Assembly (NCBI GenBank): GCA_023129265.1
Contig: JAGMCJ010000051.1
Location: forward strand, 1-14,492
DNA length: 14,492 bases
Origin: Thermoplasmata archaeon
GTDB taxonomy: Archaea; Thermoplasmatota; Thermoplasmata; RBG-16-68-12; JAGMCJ01
Reading direction: 5' to 3'
Position numbers and translations under genes: made by a program. Under the pieces are notes generated by a model that was not told where the DNA came from, made no database searches, and was given only the letters and a program-made list of their open reading frames with translations. This document shows, piece after piece, positions 8,046 through 13,938 of this stretch. Positions within the stretch are counted from its first letter, which is position 1; every line of letters starts with the position of its first letter.

Positions 8046-8201
8046 CTATTTCTTCTTGAATTCGGTATAACCACATCGGCCGCAAGACTCGCGATCGGAG
8101 TGCTGAGCGAGAAAGACACCGGGTCCGCACTTGGGGCAGTGTCTTCTGGTCCTCTTGAGGGTGTCTCCCTCGATTACGTAGCAGTCCCTCTTCGCGTTCA
8201 T
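8046..8201 (-). CDS. rps27ae: 30S ribosomal protein S27ae
   Basis: A short 51-residue gene found by reading the minus strand downstream of rps24e. It encodes a basic protein beginning MNAKRDCYVIEG, with a zinc ribbon formed by C22-P-K-C25 and C40-G-R-C43 and the ending GYTEFKKK. This fits archaeal S27ae, a small-subunit protein that binds one zinc ion. In eukaryotes the homologue is fused to ubiquitin; here it stands alone, as usual in archaea. Its ATG overlaps the rps24e stop codon (ATGA, 8198-8201), implying translational coupling. It is the last gene of the rpoE' operon. Kae1/Bud32, which often follows in other archaea, is not present after it. Confidence 0.93.
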   Translation of the reverse strand: MNAKRDCYVIEGDTLKRTRRHCPKCGPGVFLAQHSDRESCGRCGYTEFKKK

Positions 8202-8602
8202 CCTTCCTTCGACTCCTCTTTGTCTGGCTTGGTCTCAGCAGCCTCGGGCTCCTTCTTCCCGGCCTCGGCTGGCACTTCCTTCTCGGGCTCTGGCTTCTTC
8301 TTCGCGGGCTCCTTTTCGGGCTTCAAGAGACCGTTCCTTATGAGGATGTGCTTCCTCTCCACCGAAAGAGCCTTCTCCTTGCTCTTGTAGACCTTCGCGT
8401 ACCCCGTGGTCTCCGGTTTGCCGAAATCGGAGTCCATCCTGTCGATGATGACCAAGTCCTTCTTCGCCTTGGCGATCTTGGCGATCTCCTCTCTGAGCGC
8501 GTCCCGCGTGGGAGTCGGCTCTCTGGCATGCCTTGTGCGGAACTCGATCTCGATCCTATCCAAGAGCGGGTTCTCTCTTCTGCTGAGTACCTCAGTTTCC
8601 AT
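8198..8602 (-). CDS. rps24e: 30S ribosomal protein S24e with charged C-terminal tail
   Basis: The first roughly 97 residues are a standard archaeal S24e: METEVLSRRENPLLDR at the start, then TRDALREEIAKIAK, VIIDRMDSDFGKPETTGYAK and KALSVERKH. This is a structural protein of the small ribosomal subunit. The total of 134 residues exceeds the usual archaeal size of about 100. The extra part, about residues 98-134, is low complexity and made almost entirely of K, E, P and A. The ATG at 8602 lies inside the end of the upstream kinase gene (11-base overlap) and is preceded by GGAGGAGG, so the start is firm. The stop overlaps the rps27ae start. Confidence 0.94.
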   Translation of the reverse strand: METEVLSRRENPLLDRIEIEFRTRHAREPTPTRDALREEIAKIAKAKKDLVIIDRMDSDFGKPETTGYAKVYKSKEKALSVERKHILIRNGLLKPEKEPAKKKPEPEKEVPAEAGKKEPEAAETKPDKEESKEG

Positions 8603-9146
8603 TGGCCTCCTCCATTTGCAGTAATACGCTTTTAACTTTTCGCTTGGCTTCCTCGTCCACCCGTACGACGACGACCCCCTTCCCGGGCATTCCGTAGAGG
8701 ACGACGGATCCGAGCGGTGCGAGTGCTATGCAGGGCATAGTGGCCAGGTCTTCCTCGCCCTGGACCACCACCATTACCCTCTCCTCTGATTTATAGGCTT
8801 CGGCAATCCCCTCCCACATTGACCGTGTGAGCACCCCGGCTGGATTGTACACTTCTATGCTCCTCCAGTTGAGGCCCTCGAAGTACTGCCTGATCTCCTC
8901 TTCCTCTCCCCTTCGGGTCTTGAAGTCAACGACGATCACGTCGGGAAGCAGTCCCTGGGTGAGCGCCGACAGGCTGCAGAGGTCTCCAACGGCCACGAGC
9001 TTGGCGGGCCTCCCGACAGCGTCAGCGAGTTCTTGAGAAGAAACAATCGGGCCTATGGCGCTTCCCACCTCGGCCCTGAGCTCATCAGGAAGTCGCAGGT
9101 CCTTCGCGAACCTAGCGAACTCGGAGAGCGAACTTCCCGTTGACAT
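8592..9146 (-). CDS. GTP-dependent dephospho-CoA kinase (DUF359 family)
   Basis: A 184-residue enzyme of the archaeal DUF359 family, which phosphorylates dephospho-CoA with GTP in the last step of CoA synthesis. Family motifs in order: LPDELRAEV near the N-terminus, VGDLCSLSAL (about 52-61), DVIVVDFKTRRG (about 69-80), NPAGVLT (about 100-106), GEEDLATMP and APLGSVVLYGMPGKGVVVV near the C-terminus. It has no P-loop, as expected for this family. Its position between spt4 and rps24e is the well-known arrangement in many Euryarchaeota and supports the call. The ATG at 9146 overlaps the end of spt4 by 35 bases, which is long; no better start is seen downstream before the conserved LPDELR, so I keep it. 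The product would feed CoA-dependent enzymes such as the 2-oxoacid oxidoreductase in this window. Confidence 0.92.
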   Translation of the reverse strand: MSTGSSLSEFARFAKDLRLPDELRAEVGSAIGPIVSSQELADAVGRPAKLVAVGDLCSLSALTQGLLPDVIVVDFKTRRGEEEEIRQYFEGLNWRSIEVYNPAGVLTRSMWEGIAEAYKSEERVMVVVQGEEDLATMPCIALAPLGSVVLYGMPGKGVVVVRVDEEAKRKVKSVLLQMEEANGN

Positions 9147-9303
9147 TTATGTTCATCTTCTTCGCTATCTCGGACTTCGTGTGATCGACGATGATGACGT
9201 AACCCTGCCACTCCCGGGACGTCTTGTTCCCGCAGATCGGGCAAACATCCTCAACCGTAATGTAACTGCAGTTCTTACAGGACTTCGGATTCTTCACTAC
9301 CAT
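9112..9303 (-). CDS. spt4: Transcription elongation factor Spt4 (RNA polymerase subunit E'')
   Basis: A 63-residue protein with an N-terminal zinc ribbon (C-K-N-C at residues 9-12, C-P-I-C at 21-24), followed by REWQGYVIIVDHTKSEIAKK and GKFALRV, the hallmark end of archaeal Spt4/RpoE''. It pairs with Spt5 (NusG-like) and helps the RNA polymerase stay processive. The start ATG at 9303 is preceded by AAGGAGGTAGGTC, a ribosome site that overlaps the rpoE' stop codon (9307-9309). Its 3' end overlaps the kinase gene. Confidence 0.95.
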   Translation of the reverse strand: MVVKNPKSCKNCSYITVEDVCPICGNKTSREWQGYVIIVDHTKSEIAKKMNINVNGKFALRVR

Positions 9304-9306
9304 GAC

Positions 9307-9897
9307 CTACCTCCTTCTCTTTTTCTTCTTCTTCTTGACCTTGCTCGGTCCCTTCCTCCGGTCCTCTTCGATCCACTCGAGCTTGCCGAGTCCAGGTTGC
9401 CTCATGGTGAGGCCTATCTTGCTCTCTCTGGGGTTCCTCTCGTTTATCGAGGCTGCCACGATCCTGGCGCGGACGCAGTCGCCCCGCCTGAGGTCCCTCT
9501 TCGTATCCTTGCCCACGAGCCGCTGGTTTTCGACGTCAACGTCAACACGGTCGTCCATTACCTGGCTTATGTGGAGAAGACCATCGAGCGGTCCGAATCG
9601 AATGAAGGCGCCGAACTTCATCACCTCACATATGGTGCCATCGACTACCTCTTGAAGCAAGGGCCTGAGAACGACCGCGTCGAAGGCAACCTTCTGGTAG
9701 ACTGCCCCATCACCGTGTACGATCCTTCCCTCGTCCAACCTCTCGACGTTGGTCGCCAGGAGGGTGTACGACTTGTCAGAGGCGACCTTGCCCTCGTAGG
9801 TCGACCTCGTGAGCTCTCGGGCAAGCTCATCTATGTCCTCTCCCAGCTGGTCGGGGGGTATCCTTACGACTTCCTCTCTTCTCACCATGTAATACAT
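9307..9897 (-). CDS. rpoE1: DNA-directed RNA polymerase subunit E' (Rpo7)
   Basis: A 196-residue RNA polymerase stalk subunit, homologue of eukaryotic Rpb7. The first about 80 residues form the N-terminal domain (MYYMVRREEVVRIPPDQLG). An S1-type RNA-binding domain follows (FGAFIRFGPLDGLLHIS, then KIGLTMRQPGLGKLEWIEE). The C-terminus is a strongly basic KKKKKKRRR run. I start at ATG 9897, not the in-frame ATG at 9957, for three reasons: Rpo7 proteins begin at MYY; AGAGGG (9903-9908) lies five bases upstream; and a clear TATA box at 9935-9942 lies between the two ATGs, so the upstream start would not be on the mRNA. It is the first gene of a five-gene operon with spt4, the kinase, rps24e and rps27ae. 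Confidence 0.93.
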   Translation of the reverse strand: MYYMVRREEVVRIPPDQLGEDIDELARELTRSTYEGKVASDKSYTLLATNVERLDEGRIVHGDGAVYQKVAFDAVVLRPLLQEVVDGTICEVMKFGAFIRFGPLDGLLHISQVMDDRVDVDVENQRLVGKDTKRDLRRGDCVRARIVAASINERNPRESKIGLTMRQPGLGKLEWIEEDRRKGPSKVKKKKKKRRR

Positions 9898-9934
9898 AGA
9901 AGCCCTCTGGGGTTTGATATCGATTGTCCACTCA

Positions 9935-9942
9935 TTATATAT
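9935..9942 (-). promoter_or_regulatory. TATA box of the rpoE' operon
   Basis: The minus strand reads GGGATATATAATGAG. A start site about 25 bases downstream (near 9913) gives a leader of about 16 bases before ATG 9897. The box lies about 25 bases after the hppA stop codon, so the operon can be transcribed independently of hppA. Confidence 0.65.
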
Positions 9943-9966
9943 CCCTTTGCCACGCATGGCATATCA

Positions 9967-12366
9967 TCAGGTCACCGTGAAACCCTTCGGAGGATCTGTC
10001 CAGGGACTCCACGTGCTTCCATCGAATGCTCTCACACGCCAATGGTATTCCCCTGTCGCCAACGTTTGGGTCAGTGCATGGCTAGTCTCAGAGGTCTCAA
10101 GGTCGACGATCGGGTCTACGAACTCTGTCTCATTGGATATCTGAAGCTGGTAGATCTGAGCGTTGGGGACTTCCTCCCAAGTGAATGTGGGACTTGCGCC
10201 CACAGTATGCCCGTCTGGGAAGACCGTTACTGGCGTCACGACCGTGACCACGAACAACGCCACCAGCACCAACGTTATCGTGCTGAGAAGCTTTACCAGG
10301 ATGTGCAGGGACGGCCCGGCGGTGTCCTTGAAGGGGTCTCCGACGGTATCGCCGACAACGGCCGCCTTGTGCGTGTCCGTTCCCTTGCCACCGTACTTGC
10401 CGGCCTCGATGTACTTCTTCGCGTTGTCCCACGCACCACCGCTCGTGTTCAGAACCAATGCAAGAATGATCCCCGCGATCGTTCCGATCATGAGCGTCGC
10501 CCCGAGCGCTTCCGCTTTTAGCAACAGACCGACCGCCACGGGACCCACGACGGCGACTATGCCAGGCGCGATCATCTGCTTGAGCGCACCCTTCGTGCAT
10601 ATGTCCACGGACCTCGCGTAGTCGGGCTTGGAGGTTCCCTCCATTATGCCTGGGTCCTCCTTGAACTGGTCCCTCACGTCGTTTATGATGTAGAAGGCCG
10701 CCTTTCCGACGGCACGAATCGCGAGCGCTGCGAAAAGAAAGACGATCACGACACCTATGATACCACCGACGAAGACATCCGGCTTCGAGAGGTCGACCAT
10801 CTCCAGATGAGCTTCCTCCAGATAGGCGTTGAATAAGAGGAATGCCGCTAAAGCGGCGCTGCCCACCGCGTACCCCTTCGTGAGGGCCTTCGTCGTGTTC
10901 CCCACCGCATCGAGCCTGTCCATCTTCTTCCTCGCCTCTGGGGCGCCCCCGGACATCTCGATTATCCCCGCGGCATTGTCGACAATCGGCCCGAAGGTGT
11001 CCATGGCGAGGATGTAAGCGGCGGTCGCGAGCATACCCATCGTGGCGATGGCTGTTCCGTAGAATCCCCCGCCCGGGATGCCGGTCAGATCTCCCAGGAA
11101 GAAGGAGGCGAGAATCGCAATCGAGACCACCACAGCTGGAATGGCTGTGGCCTCCAGGCCGACGCTGAACCCCTCGATGATGTTCGTTGCAGGACCCGTT
11201 TGAGAGGCCTCCGCAATCGCCTTCACGGGCCTGTGCTTGGACTCGGTGTAGTACTGAGTGATGAAAACATAGACGAGCGATGTCACCATCCCGATCGTCC
11301 CGCAAAGGAAGAAGTAGAACCATGTGAGGTCGCTCACGAACCCAGCTCTCGCCGTGGGCTGCAGCATCGCCCAAGCCGCAAAGGCGAAGAACGCGGCGGC
11401 GAGAATGGTCGTCACCCAGTAACCGATGTTGAGCGTCCTCATCGGGTCCGAGTCCTCCTTGCCCTTCACCACGAGCACGCCAACGATCGTCGCGAAGAGA
11501 CCGAACGCTCTTGCCACGAGCGGGAACAGGACTCCGTTTATGCCGAAATAGGGGAACAGGGCGACTCCCAAGATCATCGCACCGATGTTCTCCACCGCGG
11601 TAGACTCGAAGAGGTCCGCGCCTCTGCCCGCGCAGTCGCCAACGTTGTCACCGACGAGATCCGCGATGACCGCTGGATTCCGCGGGTCGTCCTCTGGAAT
11701 GCCTGCCTCGACCTTCCCGACGAGATCGGCACCGACGTCGGCGGCCTTCGTGAAGATTCCCCCGCCAAGCTGGGCGAAGAGCGCGACGAGGCTCGCACCG
11801 AAGCCGAAGCCCACAATCGAAAGGACGAGCTGTCCCTGGGCTTCCGCGCTCGAGGGGCTGACACCCAAGATCCAGCTGTAGAGGTAGTAGAGCAGCGCGA
11901 CCCCCAGGAGGCTCATGGCGACTATGGTGAGTCCGGAGACGGCACCACCCCGCATGGCCGTGCGGACCGCTTCCGCGAGGGACGTCCTGGCATCGTTCGC
12001 GGTCCTCGAGTTCGTTCTTATGGCGATATGCATCCCGATATACCCTGAGATGGCGGAGAACAGTGCGCCGAGGCCGAAGGCTCCCGCCGTCATCAGGCCC
12101 GCTCGAATGCTCGTCTCGAGGGGTTTCCCCGCCAACAGGTCGTTTGCCGCGATGGCAATGGCGAATATCGCGGCGAAAATCACCGCCAGAATGGCAATCG
12201 TCCTATACTGCCTCTTCAGGAAGGCCTTCGCACCCTCCATGATGGCGTCCGCGATGCTTTTCATCTCGCTTGTTCCTCTATCCTTCCTAAGCACGTCCCA
12301 TGCGAGGTAACCCGCGAAAGCTAGTGCCGCCAAGCCTGCAATAGGAACGATGAAAGTAAGGTCCAT
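9967..12366 (-). CDS. hppA: K+-independent membrane H+-pyrophosphatase with C-terminal FN3-like domain
   Basis: A 799-residue integral membrane pump that hydrolyses pyrophosphate and exports protons; the family has about 16 membrane helices. Catalytic motifs are complete: DVGADLVGKVEAGIPEDD (210-227), DLVGDNVGDCAG (236-247), GGAWDNAKKYIE, and HKAAVVGDTVGDPFKDT near the end of the pump. K493 and T496 (GNTTKALTKG) are the residues that mark the K+-independent, H+-pumping class; K+-dependent members have A and G there. The normal family end (SLHILVKLLSTIT, then LVLVALF, F705) is followed in the same frame by about 88 residues resembling a fibronectin type III/Ig-like sandwich (FTWEEVPNAQIYQLQI, TGEYHWRVRAFDGSTWSPW). 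In known structures the C-terminus is extracytoplasmic, so this domain should face outside. Start: ATG 12366 with GGGTGAG upstream. It is probably monocistronic. Confidence 0.95.
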   Translation of the reverse strand: MDLTFIVPIAGLAALAFAGYLAWDVLRKDRGTSEMKSIADAIMEGAKAFLKRQYRTIAILAVIFAAIFAIAIAANDLLAGKPLETSIRAGLMTAGAFGLGALFSAISGYIGMHIAIRTNSRTANDARTSLAEAVRTAMRGGAVSGLTIVAMSLLGVALLYYLYSWILGVSPSSAEAQGQLVLSIVGFGFGASLVALFAQLGGGIFTKAADVGADLVGKVEAGIPEDDPRNPAVIADLVGDNVGDCAGRGADLFESTAVENIGAMILGVALFPYFGINGVLFPLVARAFGLFATIVGVLVVKGKEDSDPMRTLNIGYWVTTILAAAFFAFAAWAMLQPTARAGFVSDLTWFYFFLCGTIGMVTSLVYVFITQYYTESKHRPVKAIAEASQTGPATNIIEGFSVGLEATAIPAVVVSIAILASFFLGDLTGIPGGGFYGTAIATMGMLATAAYILAMDTFGPIVDNAAGIIEMSGGAPEARKKMDRLDAVGNTTKALTKGYAVGSAALAAFLLFNAYLEEAHLEMVDLSKPDVFVGGIIGVVIVFLFAALAIRAVGKAAFYIINDVRDQFKEDPGIMEGTSKPDYARSVDICTKGALKQMIAPGIVAVVGPVAVGLLLKAEALGATLMIGTIAGIILALVLNTSGGAWDNAKKYIEAGKYGGKGTDTHKAAVVGDTVGDPFKDTAGPSLHILVKLLSTITLVLVALFVVTVVTPVTVFPDGHTVGASPTFTWEEVPNAQIYQLQISNETEFVDPIVDLETSETSHALTQTLATGEYHWRVRAFDGSTWSPWTDPPKGFTVT
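10000..10236 (-). other. FN3/Ig-like domain fused to the pyrophosphatase C-terminus
   Basis: Sub-feature of hppA, about residues 711-789, with a short tail to residue 799. The strand pattern is that of a single fibronectin type III-like module: a P-x-F-x-W strand, A-x-x-Y-x-L-x-I, an acidic loop (TEFVDPIVDLETSE), and then G-E-Y-H-W-R-V-R-A followed by an S-x-W-S-P-W loop. Such modules are common in secreted surface proteins. The frame is continuous with the pump, with no stop or start between them. The domain type is recognised by eye; no profile search was possible. Confidence 0.75.
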
Positions 12367-12406
12367 CTAGGCTCACCCTCAGTATTGCTCGTCCAGAATA
12401 CTTGTT

Positions 12407-12416
12407 CGTATATATT
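12407..12416 (-). promoter_or_regulatory. TATA box of hppA
   Basis: The minus strand reads CAATATATACG about 45 bases before the ATG at 12366. A start site near 12386 gives a leader of about 20 bases containing GGGTGAG. Confidence 0.6.
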
Positions 12417-12482
12417 GTTTGGTTTGCGGCGGAACTCCTTCCCGATGGCCTCTCATTCTCAATTCGAATACCCAGAGCAATA

Positions 12483-12492
12483 CATTTATTAT
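12483..12492 (+). promoter_or_regulatory. TATA box upstream of the DUF835 gene
   Basis: ATACATTTATTATC is the best TATA-like element in the 198-base divergent gap 12367-12564. The predicted start site is near 12513, which leaves a leader of about 50 bases before ATG 12565, unusually long compared with other genes in this window. Confidence 0.5.
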
Positions 12493-12564
12493 CAGAGGCC
12501 AGGTAGAAAGAAATGCCGCTAGGATACCTCCAGGTGTGTCTCCACAAGAAGAGGCAGAGTCATC

Positions 12565-13194
12565 ATGACTATACCCCGAGAGCCGATATTCGAGGATAAG
12601 GACCGATTCTGCCCACTTTGTGAGTGTCTCATTCCCGTTGGTTCGCACGAGTGCGGGAGATGTGGGATGCCCATACCTTCCGCGAAGAAGGTGATGAAAG
12701 AGGCACCGAAGAGCGGGAAGATCCAGACACGCGAGGGCCTACCCACCCTCAGGTTCAGATACACCTACCTGATTAAGAGCGACACGAAGGACCTGCCCTT
12801 CGACCTCGTTCTCGATTGTGTCCGCGAGGGTACGAGAGGTCTCTGCATCACAAGGGTCTTCCCGGACATAGTCAAGAGGAGGTTCGGCGATGTGGACATC
12901 CCGGTCGTCTGGCTTTCCTCGACTGCGTCGGACGAGTGCATTCGACCGCGCGACCTGGAGAAGCTGTCCCTCATAATCGAGAAGTTCATCCTCATCGCAC
13001 CTTCGGTCGTCCTGCTCGACGGGATTGACTACTTGATAACGAACAACGGCTTCAAGTCCGTGTTGAGGCTCGTGCAGATACTCAGTGACTACGTCAGCGT
13101 GCACTACTCCATTCTTCTCATCACCGTCCCGCCGGGGGTCATGGACGAGAATGACCTGGTCCTGCTCAAGACGGAAATGGATGAGATCATCTAG
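12565..13194 (+). CDS. DUF835 protein with N-terminal zinc ribbon
   Basis: A 209-residue protein. Residues 14-36 hold a zinc ribbon (C16-P-L-C19 and C30-G-R-C33). After a linker, residues about 85-209 match DUF835, a family found mainly in Euryarchaeota with a RecA/KaiC-like fold: GLCITRVFPDIVK, VVWLSST, RDLEKLSLIIEKFI, VVLLDGIDYLITNNGF and LITVPPGVMDENDL. The LLDGIDYL stretch resembles a Walker B strand, but no Walker A (GxxxxGK) is present, so nucleotide hydrolysis is doubtful. DUF835 domains often occur beside sensor or signalling modules; the precise role is unknown. No strong ribosome site precedes the ATG (only GAGG at 12551-12554), but it is the first start in frame after the stop at 12520. 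A T-run follows the gene. Confidence 0.85.
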   Translation: MTIPREPIFEDKDRFCPLCECLIPVGSHECGRCGMPIPSAKKVMKEAPKSGKIQTREGLPTLRFRYTYLIKSDTKDLPFDLVLDCVREGTRGLCITRVFPDIVKRRFGDVDIPVVWLSSTASDECIRPRDLEKLSLIIEKFILIAPSVVLLDGIDYLITNNGFKSVLRLVQILSDYVSVHYSILLITVPPGVMDENDLVLLKTEMDEII

Positions 13195-13202
13195 ACCGCC
13201 CC

Positions 13203-13209
13203 TTTTTTT
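13203..13209 (+). terminator. Oligo-T terminator after the DUF835 gene
   Basis: Seven T in a row begin nine bases after the stop codon. Archaeal RNA polymerase terminates at T-rich tracts on the non-template strand, so this is a likely terminator; no hairpin is needed. Confidence 0.6.
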
Positions 13210-13235
13210 CCAGAGACCTAGTCCTGCGCGATGCG

Positions 13236-13343
13236 CTAGATCTCCGCGAGTATATCGTCTATGTCTTCGAGTATTTCGTCCGGTTGAGCCTCGAAATCGT
13301 CCGCCTGGGCGATCGTCAGTTGCTTGCCCCTCCGTGCATCCAT
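13236..13343 (-). CDS. Possible 35-residue acidic small protein
   Basis: The gap 13210-13449 holds one short minus-strand frame from ATG 13343 to TAG. It begins MDARRGKQL and ends EILEDIDDILAEI, an acidic stretch with an amphipathic, coiled-coil-like pattern. An in-frame ATG at 13376 would add 11 residues. No ribosome site is seen before either ATG. A TATA-like CTAATAATG on the minus strand near 13419-13427 could serve the longer form with a leader of about 20 bases, but the same element is the likely promoter of the plus-strand gene. The third codon positions are moderately G/C-rich, as in neighbouring genes. No family is recognised; it could be chance. Confidence 0.3.
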   Translation of the reverse strand: MDARRGKQLTIAQADDFEAQPDEILEDIDDILAEI

Positions 13344-13417
13344 ATTCTGCCGTTGTCCGGAAGGTCGACCGAACATCTCAGAAGGTCCAGTTGCCGAGGG
13401 TGATTCTCAGGAAGAAA

Positions 13418-13427
13418 CATTATTAGT
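13418..13427 (+). promoter_or_regulatory. TATA box of the coiled-coil protein gene
   Basis: AAACATTATTAGTCC is centred 27 bases before ATG 13450, which puts the predicted transcription start on the start codon itself. This supports a leaderless mRNA and favours ATG 13450 over the in-frame ATG at 13324, which lies upstream of the box. Confidence 0.55.
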
Positions 13428-13449
13428 CCAGAAAGAGATTGCCGTCTGC

Positions 13450-13938
13450 ATGCCATCTCTCGAGCCGGAGAGGCCTTTCGACGATGCGGACAGATACGTC
13501 GACCCTGTCTACGAGTCGCTGAAGCTCAGGGCGGAAGCCGCCGAGAGGGCCGTTGAGGCGACGAAGCACCACCGGAGCTGCATGTCCCTCAGACGGAAGA
13601 CGGCTGCCTGGGAGTTCAAGAAGGCGAAGGTTGAGGAGGAGAAGGCCCGCGTCCTCGAGAGGAGCAAGTTCTACGTTGCCCAGGCGAACCGAGGGAAGAG
13701 GGAACTGGACAACAGCGACATCTTGGCGGAGCACGTGGCCGAAGAGATGAACAGGAAGCAGGACAAGGCCGCCCAGTTGAAGGGTAAATGTGCGGGCCTT
13801 GACGCGAAGATCGACAGGCTCAACGAGAGAATCAAGCATTTTGAAGAGATAGCCGAGCGGGAGGAAGAGCTCAAGGCCGAGGCGATGGAACAGTCCAAGC
13901 AGCTCGAAATCCAGGCCATGAACTACGCGAAGAGCTAG
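13450..13938 (+). CDS. Coiled-coil protein of unknown function
   Basis: A 162-residue soluble, highly charged protein that I do not recognise. Residues 1-25 are acidic and proline-containing (MPSLEPERPFDDADRY). Residues about 25-160 are predicted almost entirely helical, rich in E, K, A and R with heptad-like spacing, as in KAKVEEEKARVLE and LDAKIDRLNERIKHFEEIAE. There is no signal peptide or membrane segment, and the only cysteines are C44 and C114. A longer frame opens at 13324, but its first 42 residues are of a different composition and lie upstream of the likely TATA box, so ATG 13450 is preferred. It is convergent with apgM, and their stop codons overlap in one CTAG (13935-13938). A structural or scaffold role is possible but cannot be inferred from sequence alone. 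Confidence 0.7.
   Translation: MPSLEPERPFDDADRYVDPVYESLKLRAEAAERAVEATKHHRSCMSLRRKTAAWEFKKAKVEEEKARVLERSKFYVAQANRGKRELDNSDILAEHVAEEMNRKQDKAAQLKGKCAGLDAKIDRLNERIKHFEEIAEREEELKAEAMEQSKQLEIQAMNYAKS

Noticed and set aside
9055..10521. Plus-strand frame of 488 codons opposite hppA, rpoE' and spt4
   Set aside because: It crosses three well-identified minus-strand genes and has no recognisable domain or start signal.
10130..11374. Minus-strand 414-codon frame inside hppA, in another frame
   Set aside because: It is a shadow of the pyrophosphatase frame, with R/G/H-rich low-complexity translation.
13236..13343. Pup (prokaryotic ubiquitin-like protein) homologue
   Set aside because: Only the acidic helix pattern is shared. 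The GG-E/Q C-terminus is missing, no other frame after the stop restores it, and no Pup ligase or proteasome gene is in the window.
13324..13449. N-terminal 42-residue extension of the coiled-coil protein
   Set aside because: It lies mostly upstream of the TATA box at 13418-13427, has a different composition and no ribosome site.
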